Assembly: GCA_903632075.3 (NCBI GenBank)
Contig: CAHIKZ030005409.1
Span: 330,001 to 394,000 of the forward strand
From: Acanthosepion pharaonis
Lineage: Eukaryota; Mollusca; Cephalopoda; Sepiida; Sepiidae
Length of the DNA stretch: 64,000 nucleotides
Direction: 5' to 3'
Shown piece after piece: positions 49,360-61,078 of the stretch (its first letter is position 1; every line of letters starts with the position of its first letter). The translations under genes were made by a program, and so were the position numbers. The notes beneath the pieces were generated by a model. That model worked only from the letters and a program-made list of their open reading frames with translations, was not told the origin of the DNA and did no database searches.

Positions 49360-49647
49360 ATGGTTTTAAATACTAAAAGCGATAAAACTGAAAATGCAGA
49401 TTTAAACTATGCGGCAAAAATGGAAATACAAAAAAGGAACAGAACCTTAGAAAAAGCCGAAGAAACAATCAGGAAAGGTAACTTGAAATGTGCTTTGTTC
49501 CCAACCACAAAGTTAAACAACAATGAAAACATGCAAAAATTTATTAAATGTAGTATGGAAACGTCAAAAATAACTAAGAATTACGACGCAAATCCGTATG
49601 TTTCGAAAATAAAAATACCACCGAAAGATATTAGTTATTGGGGGTAA
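49360..49647 (+). other. Open frame of unknown origin
   Basis: 95 codons, lysine- and asparagine-rich, no signal peptide or motif. It lies just upstream of the RTE-like LINE remnant and could be its more decayed N-terminal part, but I cannot show that. It could equally be chance. Confidence 0.3.
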
Positions 49648-49869
49648 CAACAGAAAAAATAAAAATTGTGCTTCAAAATGTGAAACGCAGAAAACGATGT
49701 CATAGTAATGGACGTTAGGGAAAATGTAGAAGATTAATTTAATAAAGAATTAGCACGACTACATATACTTTTAGAAAAGGCAAGTAACTCGAAATTTCAG
49801 TCTAGATATAGTAATGATATTTTATTAAAAAGGACATAATAAACTATCGCCCGACTATATTATTAGCAA

Positions 49870-50830
49870 ACACCTAAAGATTATTCTGAAAAGCACTTAC
49901 AGACTAACAAACAGTTTTGGTAATTAGCAGATCTTAGGAGAGGTAAACAACAATAGACCATCTACAAACAATAGATCAATTGATCAAAAGACAACAGTAT
50001 ATAACAAGCCACTTTCATTAGCTTTGGTTGATTATGTAAAAGCATTTGACTTAATGAAACAGGCAGCAGTTTTAACGAAGACTTTATAAAAGTTATTAAA
50101 AATATATACGATAACAGTACTGTAATAATTCAACTACATAGATACAAAGATAAAGATGGGAAAAGGAGTGAGGCAAGTGAAAAGAATTTCCCTTCAACTT
50201 GAAAATGTCATCGCAAATGTAAACTGGGACTGGATGGGAGTATATATCAACGGAGAATATTTTAATCAGCTACGACATTTTATTAACAACTGAATTATCG
50301 GACGAATCACAAGTAATGCAACATGACCAAAAGAAGTGAAAGTATCAATGCAGGTTAAAAATAAAACAAAATAAGACAAAAATAACATTCAATTGTAATA
50401 TTCTAAAAAGTGCATAAAAATTGAAGATGACGAACTGGAATTTAAGAATATATATATATACTTCCAGCAGGTGATAATAGACCACAAAAATGAAATAAAA
50501 CGAAGCATAACGATAAGATGGAAAGCATTTAATACAAATAGAGAAATAATGGAACCCCCCTTGCGAATATGTTTAAAACGTAAAGAGTAAAATTAATTTA
50601 TAACACAAGCTATGACATCCAGGTGCGAAGCATAGGAATTAAAAAAGCCGCTTGAAAACAAACTAAAAAAGACATAAAAATCAATGGAAAGGGCAATTCT
50701 AAGGATAACTCGAAGAGACAGAAAATAAAGTCAGCAGGGATCAGAGAACAGACTAAGATAAGATATATCATAAAAGGGATTAAAGGCAAAAAAAAAAAAA
50801 ATTGGGGCGGGTATGACACATGCCATGATA
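49870..50830 (+). pseudogene. RTE-like LINE reverse transcriptase remnant
   Basis: Broken blocks in order: DHLQTIDQLI (about 49957), KPLSLALVDYVKAFDLM (motif A, about 50008), MGKGVRQVKRISLQLENVIANVNWDWMGVYINGEYFNQLRHF (about 50156-50290), a decayed stretch where FADD should be, then IIDHKNEIKRSITIRWKAFN (about 50470), PLRICLKRK and MERAILRITRRDRK (about 50670-50730). These match the RTE-type RT often labelled craniofacial development protein 2-like in animal genomes. The motif A Asp is kept and motif C is lost. Confidence 0.85.
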
Positions 50831-53085
50831 TAAAACAGTAAAACAAAGTAGTACTGAAAAGTTCTTGGTCTGGCCGCATTTCCTAAAATCAGTATTTCGG
50901 TGAGAATACTAATTTTTGGATGTGTATCGGACTCCCTCGTATATATGTACGTACATCGATATATCAGAGTATATGCTATTGAAATAAACATTTTACTTCA
51001 TTCATTTGATGATGGATCTCATTATTTGCCTGAAACATCTTCAAATAATGATGTTCTTATTAAGATTAGAAATGTAACATACAATATGCAAAGTATGAAC
51101 TACAATTAATCTATTTAAAATATGACATCGGAATTGCAGAGAATTAAAAAAAAAACCTTTTAAGCTCAGTGTTTGTAAAAAGAATGGCGTTTTAAGATGG
51201 TTTCATTAAGTTTCTAGTTTTCCAAATCGAATTTCTTACTTTCTTTTTACAGTAAACTTCACCCTGTACAAGGCCCGGGGGCCACTCGAGGTACAGGATT
51301 ACGTTAAGTGGTAATTTATATGGAGAGGAGGGTAAGATAACGTTTAACTGTATCAATGTAGGTAGCTTGATTTGTATGTATTAGCTAAAAATTGATTGAG
51401 AATTTGTATTGTATCATATCGTAGTATGTGATTAAATCAAGTCGGAAACATATTATATTGTAAAATAAATATTTTTTGTGCAAAATAAATGCTTTTTTCG
51501 TCATTAACCTACGAACTTAATGAGGTGCCTTATTAAATGATTTGTGGTGTCTACTTGCTTAATTGCTTGCGATTTTTCAAAATGGTGACACAGTTATTGG
51601 GAACCAAATTTAATAATCAATTATGACCGTAGTATCTTTTATGTAAAACATGTATATAACAATGCATAAACACCCATATCCTCCATTGTAACTTTGATTT
51701 CATCTAAAATTAAATAATTTAATAAAAATTTGTGTATGGTTTCTTAAATTTGAATTTATCGATTTAATTTTTCAGTTGCGTTATAATTTTTTTTTAGAAG
51801 AATGCAAATGTTATATGGATGTTGCATTATACATTCAGATATCTTATGTAATTTTATATGTTATGCATATATTAATATATACAAAGATAACATACTAAAA
51901 TTATTTCAAAACGTTATATTATCAGGAATGTCATGACTTGGCATAAGTCACCATTTGAAGTTTTAAATCAAAATAAAAATTTGCACGCTTCTCGTTAATG
52001 TCTACTGGAAGCAGTTATCAAATAAATACACAGATCCATACAAAAATACAGTTTATAAGCAAAAGTGAACTCAAATGTAGCTGCAATGTGATTGAATCCA
52101 AGTTTGTCCAGAAAATTTAAATAGGGATAAAGAGATGAGCGTAAGTTATGATAAATTCAGATAACTATAGCATCTAAAATGAAATATCGGCGGTAAAAGT
52201 GTTACCACAAATTGATCTTTTTCCACTGAATACATTGTTAACGTTGTTTTCATTTTAAAATAAAAGGAAAACTATTTTTCATATGCTAAAAACTTTCGAA
52301 TTCAGTAAACTTTATATGGCATATTTTACGCATATCCTGACAACCCTATCCGTTCATACGCTTATAACAAGCTGTCAGCCATTATATAATGACTGGCAGT
52401 TTGTTTTTCGTCTGCTAGGTTGGCTATATAGCAGACGCTTGCACAGGAACATTTACAAAGCCAAACTATGTTGAGTAGATGTTACAATTTCTGGAAGAGA
52501 GTCCATAATCTGGCGTGATTAGTAGTTGAATAATGCCAGTCTGCTCAAATCCTTGGTCTGTTCACGATGATTTGTGACTTCCTGCTAACACGGCCACCGA
52601 CGGCTCCCGGAACATTTTAGTCAACTCATGTTCACTCACAAAACTTGGATCAACTCCGAGTATGATTGACTGGTACTTCTCAACGGTGCCACACGCTGGA
52701 ATAATCTCTCCATGCTGATATTATCAAGAGGTGAGCTTTTTAATAAATCGACTATGTTGTGATCCGAAGCTGGGTCAGAATGCTTTTACCATCGTCCGCA
52801 TACCAATATATATATATATATAAACAATTTATATAAAACCATGTGATCTTGTTTGAACCAAGACAAGAAATGAAACTAATCAAGATAGATATTTCTGTAT
52901 GTTTATCCACATTATCTTCAACATATCTCTTATTATTGTTGACTGTGTTGTGATAGTCACTTTTACTCTTAGATAAATTTTTATTCATGTCTCCATTTGT
53001 GTGATGAATATGACCAAATAAATGTAAGTCCCACACGCACACAAATAGGTAGAAAGTCATTGATGTGCGTGTGTGAGGTAATAAG
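50831..53085. other. Gene-free stretch
   Basis: AT-rich. 52310-52720 is less AT-rich and may be an old repeat, but no frame or repeat family is recognised. A short (TA)n lies at about 52806-52821. Confidence 0.35.
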
Positions 53086-53126
53086 TGTGTATGTGTGTGT
53101 ATGTGTGTGTGTGTGTGTGTGTGAGT

Positions 53127-53164
<38 letters not shown>
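53086..53164 (+). repeat. Compound microsatellite (TG)n(GA)n
   Basis: TG to about 53123 then GA. The minus-strand frames over it are repeat translations. Confidence 0.97.
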
Positions 53165-53166
<2 letters not shown>

Positions 53167-53915
53167 ATTAGTGCATAAATAAAGATGGAGAAAATGAAAA
53201 GTCTGCATCTAAAACACTGACAGCGTTTCGGTTTGCCCTATGAAAAGCAAAAAAAAAAAAAATCAAAGAAATAAAGTGTGAGATGAGCAGGAAAAATAAA
53301 TCATAGTAGGCATTTAAAATCCTTCATTTTCACACTATAAATGCGCCCTATTTATTTAATATCATCGAACATAACTTTCTAACTTGTTTGATTTCTCTGA
53401 CAAATTGTTCCCTTCTTTGTCTGGTCGATATATGTATCTTTATACATTTATCTGCGTGTACATAGATACCATAACAGGAACATTATATATGTACATAGTT
53501 GTATTACGTATATTGCATTATCTTACACATAATACGTAAATTAGATACATCTATATACATATACAAACTAGTACATACATGTATAATATTCTTATGCAAC
53601 GTATATATAGATACTATATATGTCTGCGCGTATGTGTTCGTATAATACATACGGAATAGTATATGGACTCTAATGAGAATATGTAATATAGTTTGTACAC
53701 CGACATAAGGTATATCACCTAAAATATAATTTTTATACATGGAAAATTATAATATAAAGTAAATTATGCAATTTATAATGTAGATATATCACACAATATA
53801 ATAAAAAAGTGTGATATATTTACATAACATAAATTATTCCTTAATTTAGATGTATAGGTGTATTTTATACTGAAGGTACACATGACAAATGTACATAGGT
53901 GTCTATTAATCGTCC
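53165..53915. other. Gene-free stretch downstream of the protease exon
   Basis: AT-rich. The AATAAA poly(A) signal of the minus-strand protease gene should lie between here and 54068; a minus-strand AATAAA-type word occurs near 53353, too far to be sure. Confidence 0.3.
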
Positions 53916-53967
<52 letters not shown>

Positions 53968-53968
53968 C
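53916..53968 (+). repeat. (ATT)n
   Basis: A trinucleotide run, about 100 bp past the stop codon of the protease exon (its 3' UTR side). Confidence 0.95.
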
Positions 53969-54068
53969 AGTAATAGTAGTAGTATTAGTAGAATTCCATT
54001 TTTGTTTTTTGAGTCTCTGAGAGAGTACCGATATGTGTCTGAATATATGCACCTATAGATCACTGCCA

Positions 54069-54764
54069 TCATTTTTTTGAACAAGAGCAGTTCCTACCAA
54101 TTGTTCTGTATATCCATTTTAAATATTTTCTTACATCTGTATAAATGCCATATTTGCTTTTTTGTCCACAGCCTTCACCATAGCTGGTCACGCCATACAC
54201 GTACCACTGCGTTGTCCTATTTGGATGATTAGCACAGATGAGGGGTCCCCCGCTGTCGCCCCCACACGAATCAACACCACCACCTTTAAAGCCCGCGCAG
54301 ATCTGATTGTTCGTAATCTTGTATTTGAATGCTTTCTGACATTTTCCCTGGTCTACCACCGGCACCTCAGCTTCGCGCAAGATTTTGGCACCGTCCTGAT
54401 GCGATCCATCTACTTTTCCCCAACCAATAATATTGCATATTGTTCCTGCGTGGAGTTCGTTCGTTTCTGTGGGTAGACAAGCGAATCCAACGTTGAAGCT
54501 TCGGCGCACTGGGCGTTTCAGTTTCAGAAGTGCAATGTCATTTGATATTGTGTGAAAATCAAATTTTGGGTGAGGGAAATCTTTCTCCAATTCCAGCGTG
54601 ATCTCGTTGCCGCTCCGTGAATGAAGATCGTGTTCACCCATGCGCACTATTACCTTCCGTTTCCGGCCGCGTTTTCGTACGCAATGTGCTGCTGTTAGAA
54701 CCCATTGTGGTGAGATAAGAGTCCCACCGCAATATTGTTTTTTAGCTCGTGTCAGAATGGCCAC
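54069..54764 (-). CDS. Trypsin-like serine protease, terminal exon
   Basis: This exon encodes 231 residues of an S1 peptidase domain, from just after the usual IVGG-SWPWQ part to a stop at 54069. All catalytic residues are present: His27 (LTAAHC), Asp76 (SNDIALL), Ser171 (GGDSGGP). Asp165, six before the serine, is the trypsin S1-pocket residue, so cleavage after Arg/Lys is expected. Cysteines fit the S1 pattern (CGGTL..AHC, CQKAF..CAGF, CGG..CA, GCG). It ends NCSCSKK, a short basic Cys-containing tail. No signal peptide or N-terminal domain is in this exon; these must lie in upstream exons at higher coordinates, not found here. The first codon follows a good splice acceptor, so the TTG at 54770 is not a start. 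Best guess: a secreted or membrane-anchored protease. It is the only intact coding piece in the window. Confidence 0.93.
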   Translation of the reverse strand: MAILTRAKKQYCGGTLISPQWVLTAAHCVRKRGRKRKVIVRMGEHDLHSRSGNEITLELEKDFPHPKFDFHTISNDIALLKLKRPVRRSFNVGFACLPTETNELHAGTICNIIGWGKVDGSHQDGAKILREAEVPVVDQGKCQKAFKYKITNNQICAGFKGGGVDSCGGDSGGPLICANHPNRTTQWYVYGVTSYGEGCGQKSKYGIYTDVRKYLKWIYRTIGRNCSCSKK

Positions 54765-54785
54765 CTGCAAAAGTCAACAGGAAAT
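54765..54785 (-). promoter_or_regulatory. Splice acceptor of the protease exon
   Basis: The minus strand reads CTGTTGACTTTTGCAG just before GTGGCC. The pyrimidine-rich tract plus CAG, with coding similarity starting at once in phase 0, supports the intron end. Confidence 0.8.
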
Positions 54786-55266
54786 ATATAAGAGTATATG
54801 TTGGAAAAATTTAAAAAAATGAATAAATTTGTATCATGTCAGAAACCGAAGGGAAAATATCTCTATAAGAATAAGACAAATTCAGAGCTGATATTAGATT
54901 TAATTTGGTCAGATTTAATATAACAGAAATACTTGATCATTTTTCAGTGACTAAGAAGAAGATTAATGTACTATTCTAATTGAACCATTATAAGCAAATA
55001 ATTAATGTACTATTCTAATTGAACCATTATAAGAGGAATTGTTTGTTAACATGGTGAACCGATTTTTATGTATTTTGGGATTTAATTTGATAATTTTAAT
55101 ATAGATAAAGGAAAATATGCATCTGTATGTGTGCGCATTTATAAGTGTGTCATTTTTTTTATAATATGAAAGGCTTTTTGATCGTTCTCCATTAGCTAAA
55201 TAATTTCAAATATATGACTATTTAAAAAATACGAGTGTATTTTGAAAATAGTCGTTTACAATTTTA

Positions 55267-55267
<1 letters not shown>
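54786..55267. other. Intron-like stretch with a short tandem duplication
   Basis: AT-rich; no exon found. ATTAATGTACTATTCTAATT + GAACCATTATAAG occurs at 54962-54994 and again at 55001-55033. Confidence 0.5.

Positions 55268-55340
<73 letters not shown>
55268..55340 (+). repeat. (CA)n
   Basis: A pure run of about 73 bp. Confidence 0.97.
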
Positions 55341-55341
<1 letters not shown>

Positions 55342-56137
55342 ACCATTAGCTGTGAATTCCATATTCAATAAAGATAGTTAGTAAATTGTCTAAAAATTCT
55401 TGTGCTCCGGAAGAAAGAGAAAAGAAAAGCTACGGAAGCAATTCGAAATATTACTAATATTTAGGAGATAGATTCTTCATATAAAAAGAAATTGCCGCTG
55501 ATGACATCACAAGCAACTTCATATGCATCCCGAACAGTTAGTTTTTAATAATGTCCGACTTTTGTTTAAATCCAATAGAACTGTTACGGTTAAAGGATTG
55601 GCTCAAATTCAAGCTATCCAACGATCTCTAACAACTTGGAAAGAGGTTCAAACTTGGAAAATAGGTTCCCCATGATTCGACAGATGCCAACTAGCGATAA
55701 TTAAAATGCATTTCTTTGCATTCACGTGAACGCAACTCGGCAATTTTGAACAGAAAAGTGATTGGTAATGAAAAATAGATATTTTAAAGGAATATAAAGT
55801 GACGTGGACAAGGAGAAAAATAAGACGTCAATTGTAAAGGTATACTCGGCCATCATGGCAATGCAAAGACTTATACAACAGAGATAACATTTGAAAAGAT
55901 AGAAGATATTTCTGTGCATTTCAATCGGTACATTCTCCAGTTTTCTTCAAATAAAAGTCCAATAAATTTGTCACTCATAACCATATTTGCGTGCTTAACT
56001 CCTTTGCTATGTTACTTTTTGTAAATATTGAACCTTGTGTTATGATAATACTATCAGTGCTTGCCAATATCTTTTATTTTCTTTATTTAACTATAAGTTC
56101 CTCTTAAAGTAAGGGATGATTTTTTTATTCACTATTT
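55341..56137. other. Intron-like stretch
   Basis: No exon or repeat recognised. Confidence 0.35.
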
Positions 56138-56506
56138 ACTATTATCCTCATCCTTGTTGCCATATTTATCACAACGTTTCGGCCGTTGTACGCTCCGGCC
56201 TTCTTCAGATGGTTGGAATGTCGAACTGAACCCTTTATTTCACTCACTGGTGTAGACTGTTCTAGTTCCACGTGCCATGTCTAATTGATGTCAGTTATCA
56301 GTTATCTCCTGTTAATTCTCCTTTCGAAGTTCTCCACCTCCTTGAACAGGTATTGAACTCTTGGGGTCCTGTCACTGGATCTAAGTAACGCCTTTATCCA
56401 CTGTGCCGTGTGTCCTTGAGGAAGAAGGCTGCAGCGTACAACAGCCGAAACGTTGTGATAAATATGGCAACAAAGATGGGGAGAATAGTCCGTATAATGT
56501 AAATAG
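56138..56506 (-). mobile_element. Miniature PLE-A derivative with inverted arms
   Basis: 56138-56262 is the right arm of PLE-A, reverse-complemented. 56262-56413 is the reverse complement of its 3' non-coding part (about 2640-2800, sharing TGGCACGTGGAACTAG and GGACACACGGCACAGTGG). 56414-56506 is the other arm in plus orientation. The whole coding region is missing, with the junction at TCCTTGAG/GAAGAAGG. It resembles a non-autonomous, MITE-like PLE. Confidence 0.85.
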
Positions 56507-56720
56507 TATACCTCAGCTCGGAAATATAGACAGTTTTTTATTGTTTTCCTTGTTTATGAGTTTTCTTGCGTGCTTTACGCGGCGAAAAATTAATTGATTA
56601 ATTATTACTGGAAATTTACATGGTCAATGGAATTGCAAAGGTCGAAAAAGATCAGAGAGTTCGTTAATCGACAAATGCATTATTCAAAATCTTTTCCTAA
56701 AACAATAATGTCCGCTTAGG

Positions 56721-56721
56721 A

Positions 56722-56769
<48 letters not shown>

Positions 56770-56770
56770 T
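56721..56770 (+). repeat. (ATT)n
   Basis: A trinucleotide run. Confidence 0.95.
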
Positions 56771-56915
56771 CTGTTGTATACACATTTCCTTCGGGATCTC
56801 AACCAGAGACTTAAGGTTAGAATTAGCTTCATGATCTTTTCCACAGTGAATTTTTGTAAAAATAAAAAACAAAAAACAAAAAACAAAACAAAAATAAACT
56901 AAGATCACACACATT

Positions 56916-59097
56916 TTACATAGATAAGCTCTTCGTAATGTGTGAGTTGCACTTATGAGTACAATTTTTGTATTTCTTTAAAAATGGGCTACCAGGAATC
57001 CCGTCAATGAGTCTACCGGAACCTTTTCCAATCAAACCGAGGACTCCAACTACAATTGGAATTATTGATATCCTGATGCGCCACATTTTTGAGATTTCCA
57101 TTTCAAGATCTTTGTATTTTGATAATTTTTTTGAAGATCTTCAAAGATAAATTACAGCCTGAAATAAGAAAGCACATTCTGTTTTTGTGGTTTTTGATGA
57201 CGATATCCTGGCAATTAACTTTGATTGTTCTGTCTGTGTGTATTGTAAAGTCCTATTTTGTTACAGGTCGTATCTATGTAATCGGATCTGGGTGATGTTC
57301 ATACCAGTTTCTTGCGGTTTCCTTTCTGTAAAGGTTGCGTATTTTCCATTGCATATATTGGCCCACTCTATCATGCTGAATTTTTATATTCAGTAGGTGC
57401 TAACACTGTGAAACCTGATACAGAATGGTCAATTGTTTCTGAATATTTATCACAGAATCTGCATTCCGGGTTAAAAGATTTTTTCAGTATGTGTACTTGG
57501 TAATTTTTAGTTATCAAGCATTGGTCGAGACAACAACTTCGGTTTCAACTTTTAACCTTGCACAACGTAACCACTGATAGGAACGGGGCTTGTGTGCACC
57601 AGCTTGTTTGGTAGGGACAAAGTATTGACCATGAAGAGGCATCATTTGCTTTTGCTTTCATTTTTAGATTATTTGCTTCTGAAGTAGGTGCTTTTCTTCA
57701 CCAACTTTCCATTAGTTTGCTTCCTTTATTACTGAATAAAGTTTCTTATTTCTTTCATGTTCTTTGACACAGATCATCATCCAGACTTCTGCAGTTTCCA
57801 GGTAGCTTTGTAGACCGATTGTTGTGGTTTTGTAAGACAGTTCTAGTTGAACTGATCCTCTGATTCTTTGGATCTGGACACATATAGACGATCAGCCTTA
57901 CGATGATGCATGTAGCAGCAAGTGAGAAGCTTTCTCGTTTTAAAATCCTTTCGCTTAATGTCAGCTATGGTCCAACTAATGATGTTGCACCATAGGGATA
58001 ACCAATGTGTTTATGTCTGATATTCTGTTTTGTGAATTCAACTCAGTATTTAACACTAGACGCACGCACTTGTAGTATTATATTCGCACTTTCTCATTCA
58101 TTTGCGTATGCTGTAATACATCTCATTCGATGACCTCTATGTATTTATAGGCTTCTTCTTGTTTCAGTTCCCTAATCTTTGTGACAGAATCTAGATCTGT
58201 TGAGTATGTTTCTCTCATTCTCCCTTTTTTGAATATTATTTTTGCATATTTATCTAAACCGAAATCTATACCGATATCATCTTTGAAACATTTTACAGTA
58301 TTGAGGATACTGTTCAACTCATTGTCCTCCTTGGAAAAGAGTTTGATATCAGGCATGTGATTAAACACTTTCTTTTTTACTTTGTATCCATAGTTATTAC
58401 TGTTTAGCTCATACGACAGGTAGTCTTCTTCAAAGATTCCTCGTCGGGTATTCAAACAATTGGAAGTGGCAGTGACTTTGGTGTGATTTAGGTATAATGG
58501 GACAATGGAAGAATGTTGTTTTAATCCAGAAAAGAGTAAATACATTTCGTCAGGACAGACGTGATCAATTTATATGCGGTGGACAGACATGTTATTGGCC
58601 TATAATCTTTTTGATTATCCGTTTCACCTGTTTTTGGTAGCAGATATATAATATCTTCAGTGATCCATTTCGGAATTTCATTGGGATTAGTATTGATAAA
58701 GTTTGCGCAAGAGTTTTATTGTTTAATGCCAGATGATAGAGCCAAAAGTTGAGTACCTTGTCATTTCCTGGGTATTTCCATTTTGAGGATTTTGCCTAAC
58801 ATTTTTGCTTAGTTATATTTTTTCATTCTTGCACAGCTTTATCCTACATTTTTTCTTGTTTTCGTTTGATCCACTCTGCATTGAGATTATATTTCTTTCA
58901 GTTGGTCCAAATTTTCTCCCAAAATTTGTGCACTTCTTCAATAGAATTATTTCTTTAACTGCTTTTCTAATTTCCCTGTAAAACTTCTTGAGGTCCGTTT
59001 GGAATTTTGTCGATTCGACACTTTTCATATCTTCTTCTTCTTTATTTATTTTGAATGCATCATGATAATGTTGTTGTGTAGATGTTTTGAGTACCAT
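56916..59097 (-). pseudogene. R4/Dong-like LINE with restriction-like endonuclease, decayed
   Basis: Read from high to low: 59097-58820 (KFYREIRKAVKEI, KFWEKIW), about 58690-58570 (PKWITEDIIYLLPKTGE, KDYRPITCLSTAYKLITSV), 58545-58123 (RT palm end, NTRRGIFEEDYLS, MYLLFSGL, then HMPDIKLFSKEDNEL where the family has YMDD, and LNTVKCFKDDIGIDFGLDKYAK), about 57480-57400 (CRFCDKYSETIDHSVSGF, a CCHC zinc box whose last Cys is Phe), about 57250-57130 (a PDIV-like nuclease block, here QDIVIKNHKN), and 57101-56916 (MEISKMWRIRISIIPIVVGVLG, the C-terminus). The RT palm between 58570 and 58545 is deleted. The clade call rests on the zinc box plus nuclease order. Confidence 0.8.
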
Positions 59098-59639
59098 ATA
59101 AGATAATGCCTGTCAAGTCACAACATAGACGTCAAACAGACACTACTTTTCGATGTATACTGCTATATGGTAGAATTTTACAGCTTTCTCAATGTGTATT
59201 TTACACCATTTTGGTCAATATCTTCCTTAAACTTCATTGGCAAATCACTGCTAGGATTAATTTAATTTTTTTTTTCTCCGACATTTTCAAGAATCTGGCA
59301 ATGACAACCTTCAGGTAAAAATATCTGCTACCTTTTCTATTTGCTTTGCTGTTTTATTGTCGACTGCTGGTATGATGGCATCAATTATTTGACATTCATT
59401 TTCATTTTTCGGTGTTCAATAACGATTAATATTGTTGTTGTTGTTGTTTTTGCTATTTTTTCTTTCCGAGTAACAAGGTTTGAAAGATATGTATGTAATG
59501 TGAAAGATATCGGTATCAACAAAGAACTGCTAATATGTATGATCAATTTCATTTTTAATTGCTATGTTCATTCTGGATTTAATCGATCTGGCTCTCCACA
59601 GTATCCTATTATTTATTACCTGTGAATTGCCATGGGTTC
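59098..59639. other. Unassigned stretch
   Basis: It may include more 5' LINE sequence. A short (TTG)n lies at about 59431-59450. Confidence 0.35.
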
Positions 59640-59870
59640 TTAGGAAGTATACTGGAATAGTTTTCCGTTGGTTTCACTTTGGTCTAGCATTATCTTTCTT
59701 GACTGACCCAAGGCTATAGAGCCGATTCTACTCTGCTATTTAATCTATAGCATGGAGAATATATTACTGTGAAAGTGAACGCTGCAGACTAGGTCGGAAT
59801 TTAAACTCGACTCTCCGATTCACTATTCCACGCAAATAACTGTTATGCCACCCACCCATCAATCAATATC
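59640..59870 (-). repeat. SINE-like repeat, copy 3
   Basis: The minus strand begins with a tRNA-like head (GGTGGCATAACAGTTATTTG, then GAGAGTCGAGTTTAAATTCC as B box) and ends with a body (ATAGATTAAATAGCAGAGTA, CTCTATAGCCTTGGGTCAG) shared with 30995-31185. It is the most complete copy. Confidence 0.65.
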
Positions 59871-60960
59871 TGCTATACCACCCAAACATTGTATTTCTTA
59901 CCAGTTATACATACACATATATTTTCGAGGAGTTGCTGAAAAGTTCTCGGTTCGACCCAGTTTCTCAAAGTAGTTTATCAATGACCATACATAAAAAATA
60001 CTAATTTTAGGAAATGGGTCAGAATTTTTCTAGGCGGTTACATCGTATGTATATGACAATACTTAGATACAAGTTATAACACGAGCTTAACAGTTCAATG
60101 AGTAAAGAGAGAAATGAATGATTCCATAACATTATCATTTCCTCATACAATTAAGCGTACGTTTTTACAACCTTACATCACCCATTTTACAACCTTCTCG
60201 TTCTGACATAAGAGTTCAAGAACAAATAACAGAATACATGCAATATATTTAAATATATGACTCAGGCTACTAATTTAAATTTTGAAACACGTACTTTCTT
60301 TTGGCAACGACACTATTTCGAAGCAATAAAATCTAGAAACTGAAAAAAAAATGCAAATAAGTTAAGGAAATATTTGTTGGCAATTAATAGTTTTTATATT
60401 ATCTAAGATGTTCTATGGTGGTATTAGTTTTTATCTTGGATGAAAGGGTGGCTAAAAGCTTACGGGATTAATGGGACAATAAAATAAAAGTCGAAATAAA
60501 GCAGAAAAAGGGACATGAAAAGGTGTGGTATTTTTAGCAACGATTATCAGAATGGCTGGGAACATTAGGATATTCTGTTTGCTATTTACCAAGCTAAATA
60601 CAGCAGAAGATCACAAAGTCCTGACAAACACTATGAATAAAACTTACTCCAGGGGTAATAGCGGCCAAGCCAAAGATAGACGTGTAAAGATTTTCAGAAA
60701 ATTAATTAGAATGAAAGAAAAGAAACAAAAATAAACAGAAATCAAAAAGTGTTAGAGATTGAAAATATAATGGTGTCAGTGTATGTGTGTAAGTATAAAT
60801 GGAGAGAAAAGGAGAGAAAGTGTATATATGTATATAAGTAAGATCATTATTTAAACACATATTGTTAAATATAACAGACAATGAGTGTCTACTATGTCTA
60901 ATCATGAGCCGTTCTAATGTTCGTATGTTTGCTTTAATTTCGGGTGAAAATAAAGACAAA
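59871..60960. other. Gene-free stretch
   Basis: AT-rich; no feature recognised. Confidence 0.4.
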
Positions 60961-60964
60961 AATT

Positions 60965-61040
60965 GTCCGACATTTGGATATTTTTTATTAAGTTGGTCCT
61001 TGATCTAAGCTTTCAGCTAACATGAGCCATCTTCAGAATG
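60965..61040 (-). ncRNA. PLE-end-like hammerhead core, second family
   Basis: The minus strand reads CTGAAGA (61036-61030), then TGGCT-CATGTT-AGCT as stem II, then GAAAGC. The order CUGANGA, stem, GAAA is intact, but stem III and the cleavage site are not clear. Confidence 0.45.
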
Positions 61041-61078
61041 GTTATATGGACATTTCAACAAAGATATTCACCATCGAA

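Noticed and set aside
54162..54476. 104-codon plus-strand frame
   Set aside because: Antisense shadow of the trypsin-like exon, which has clear catalytic motifs on the minus strand.
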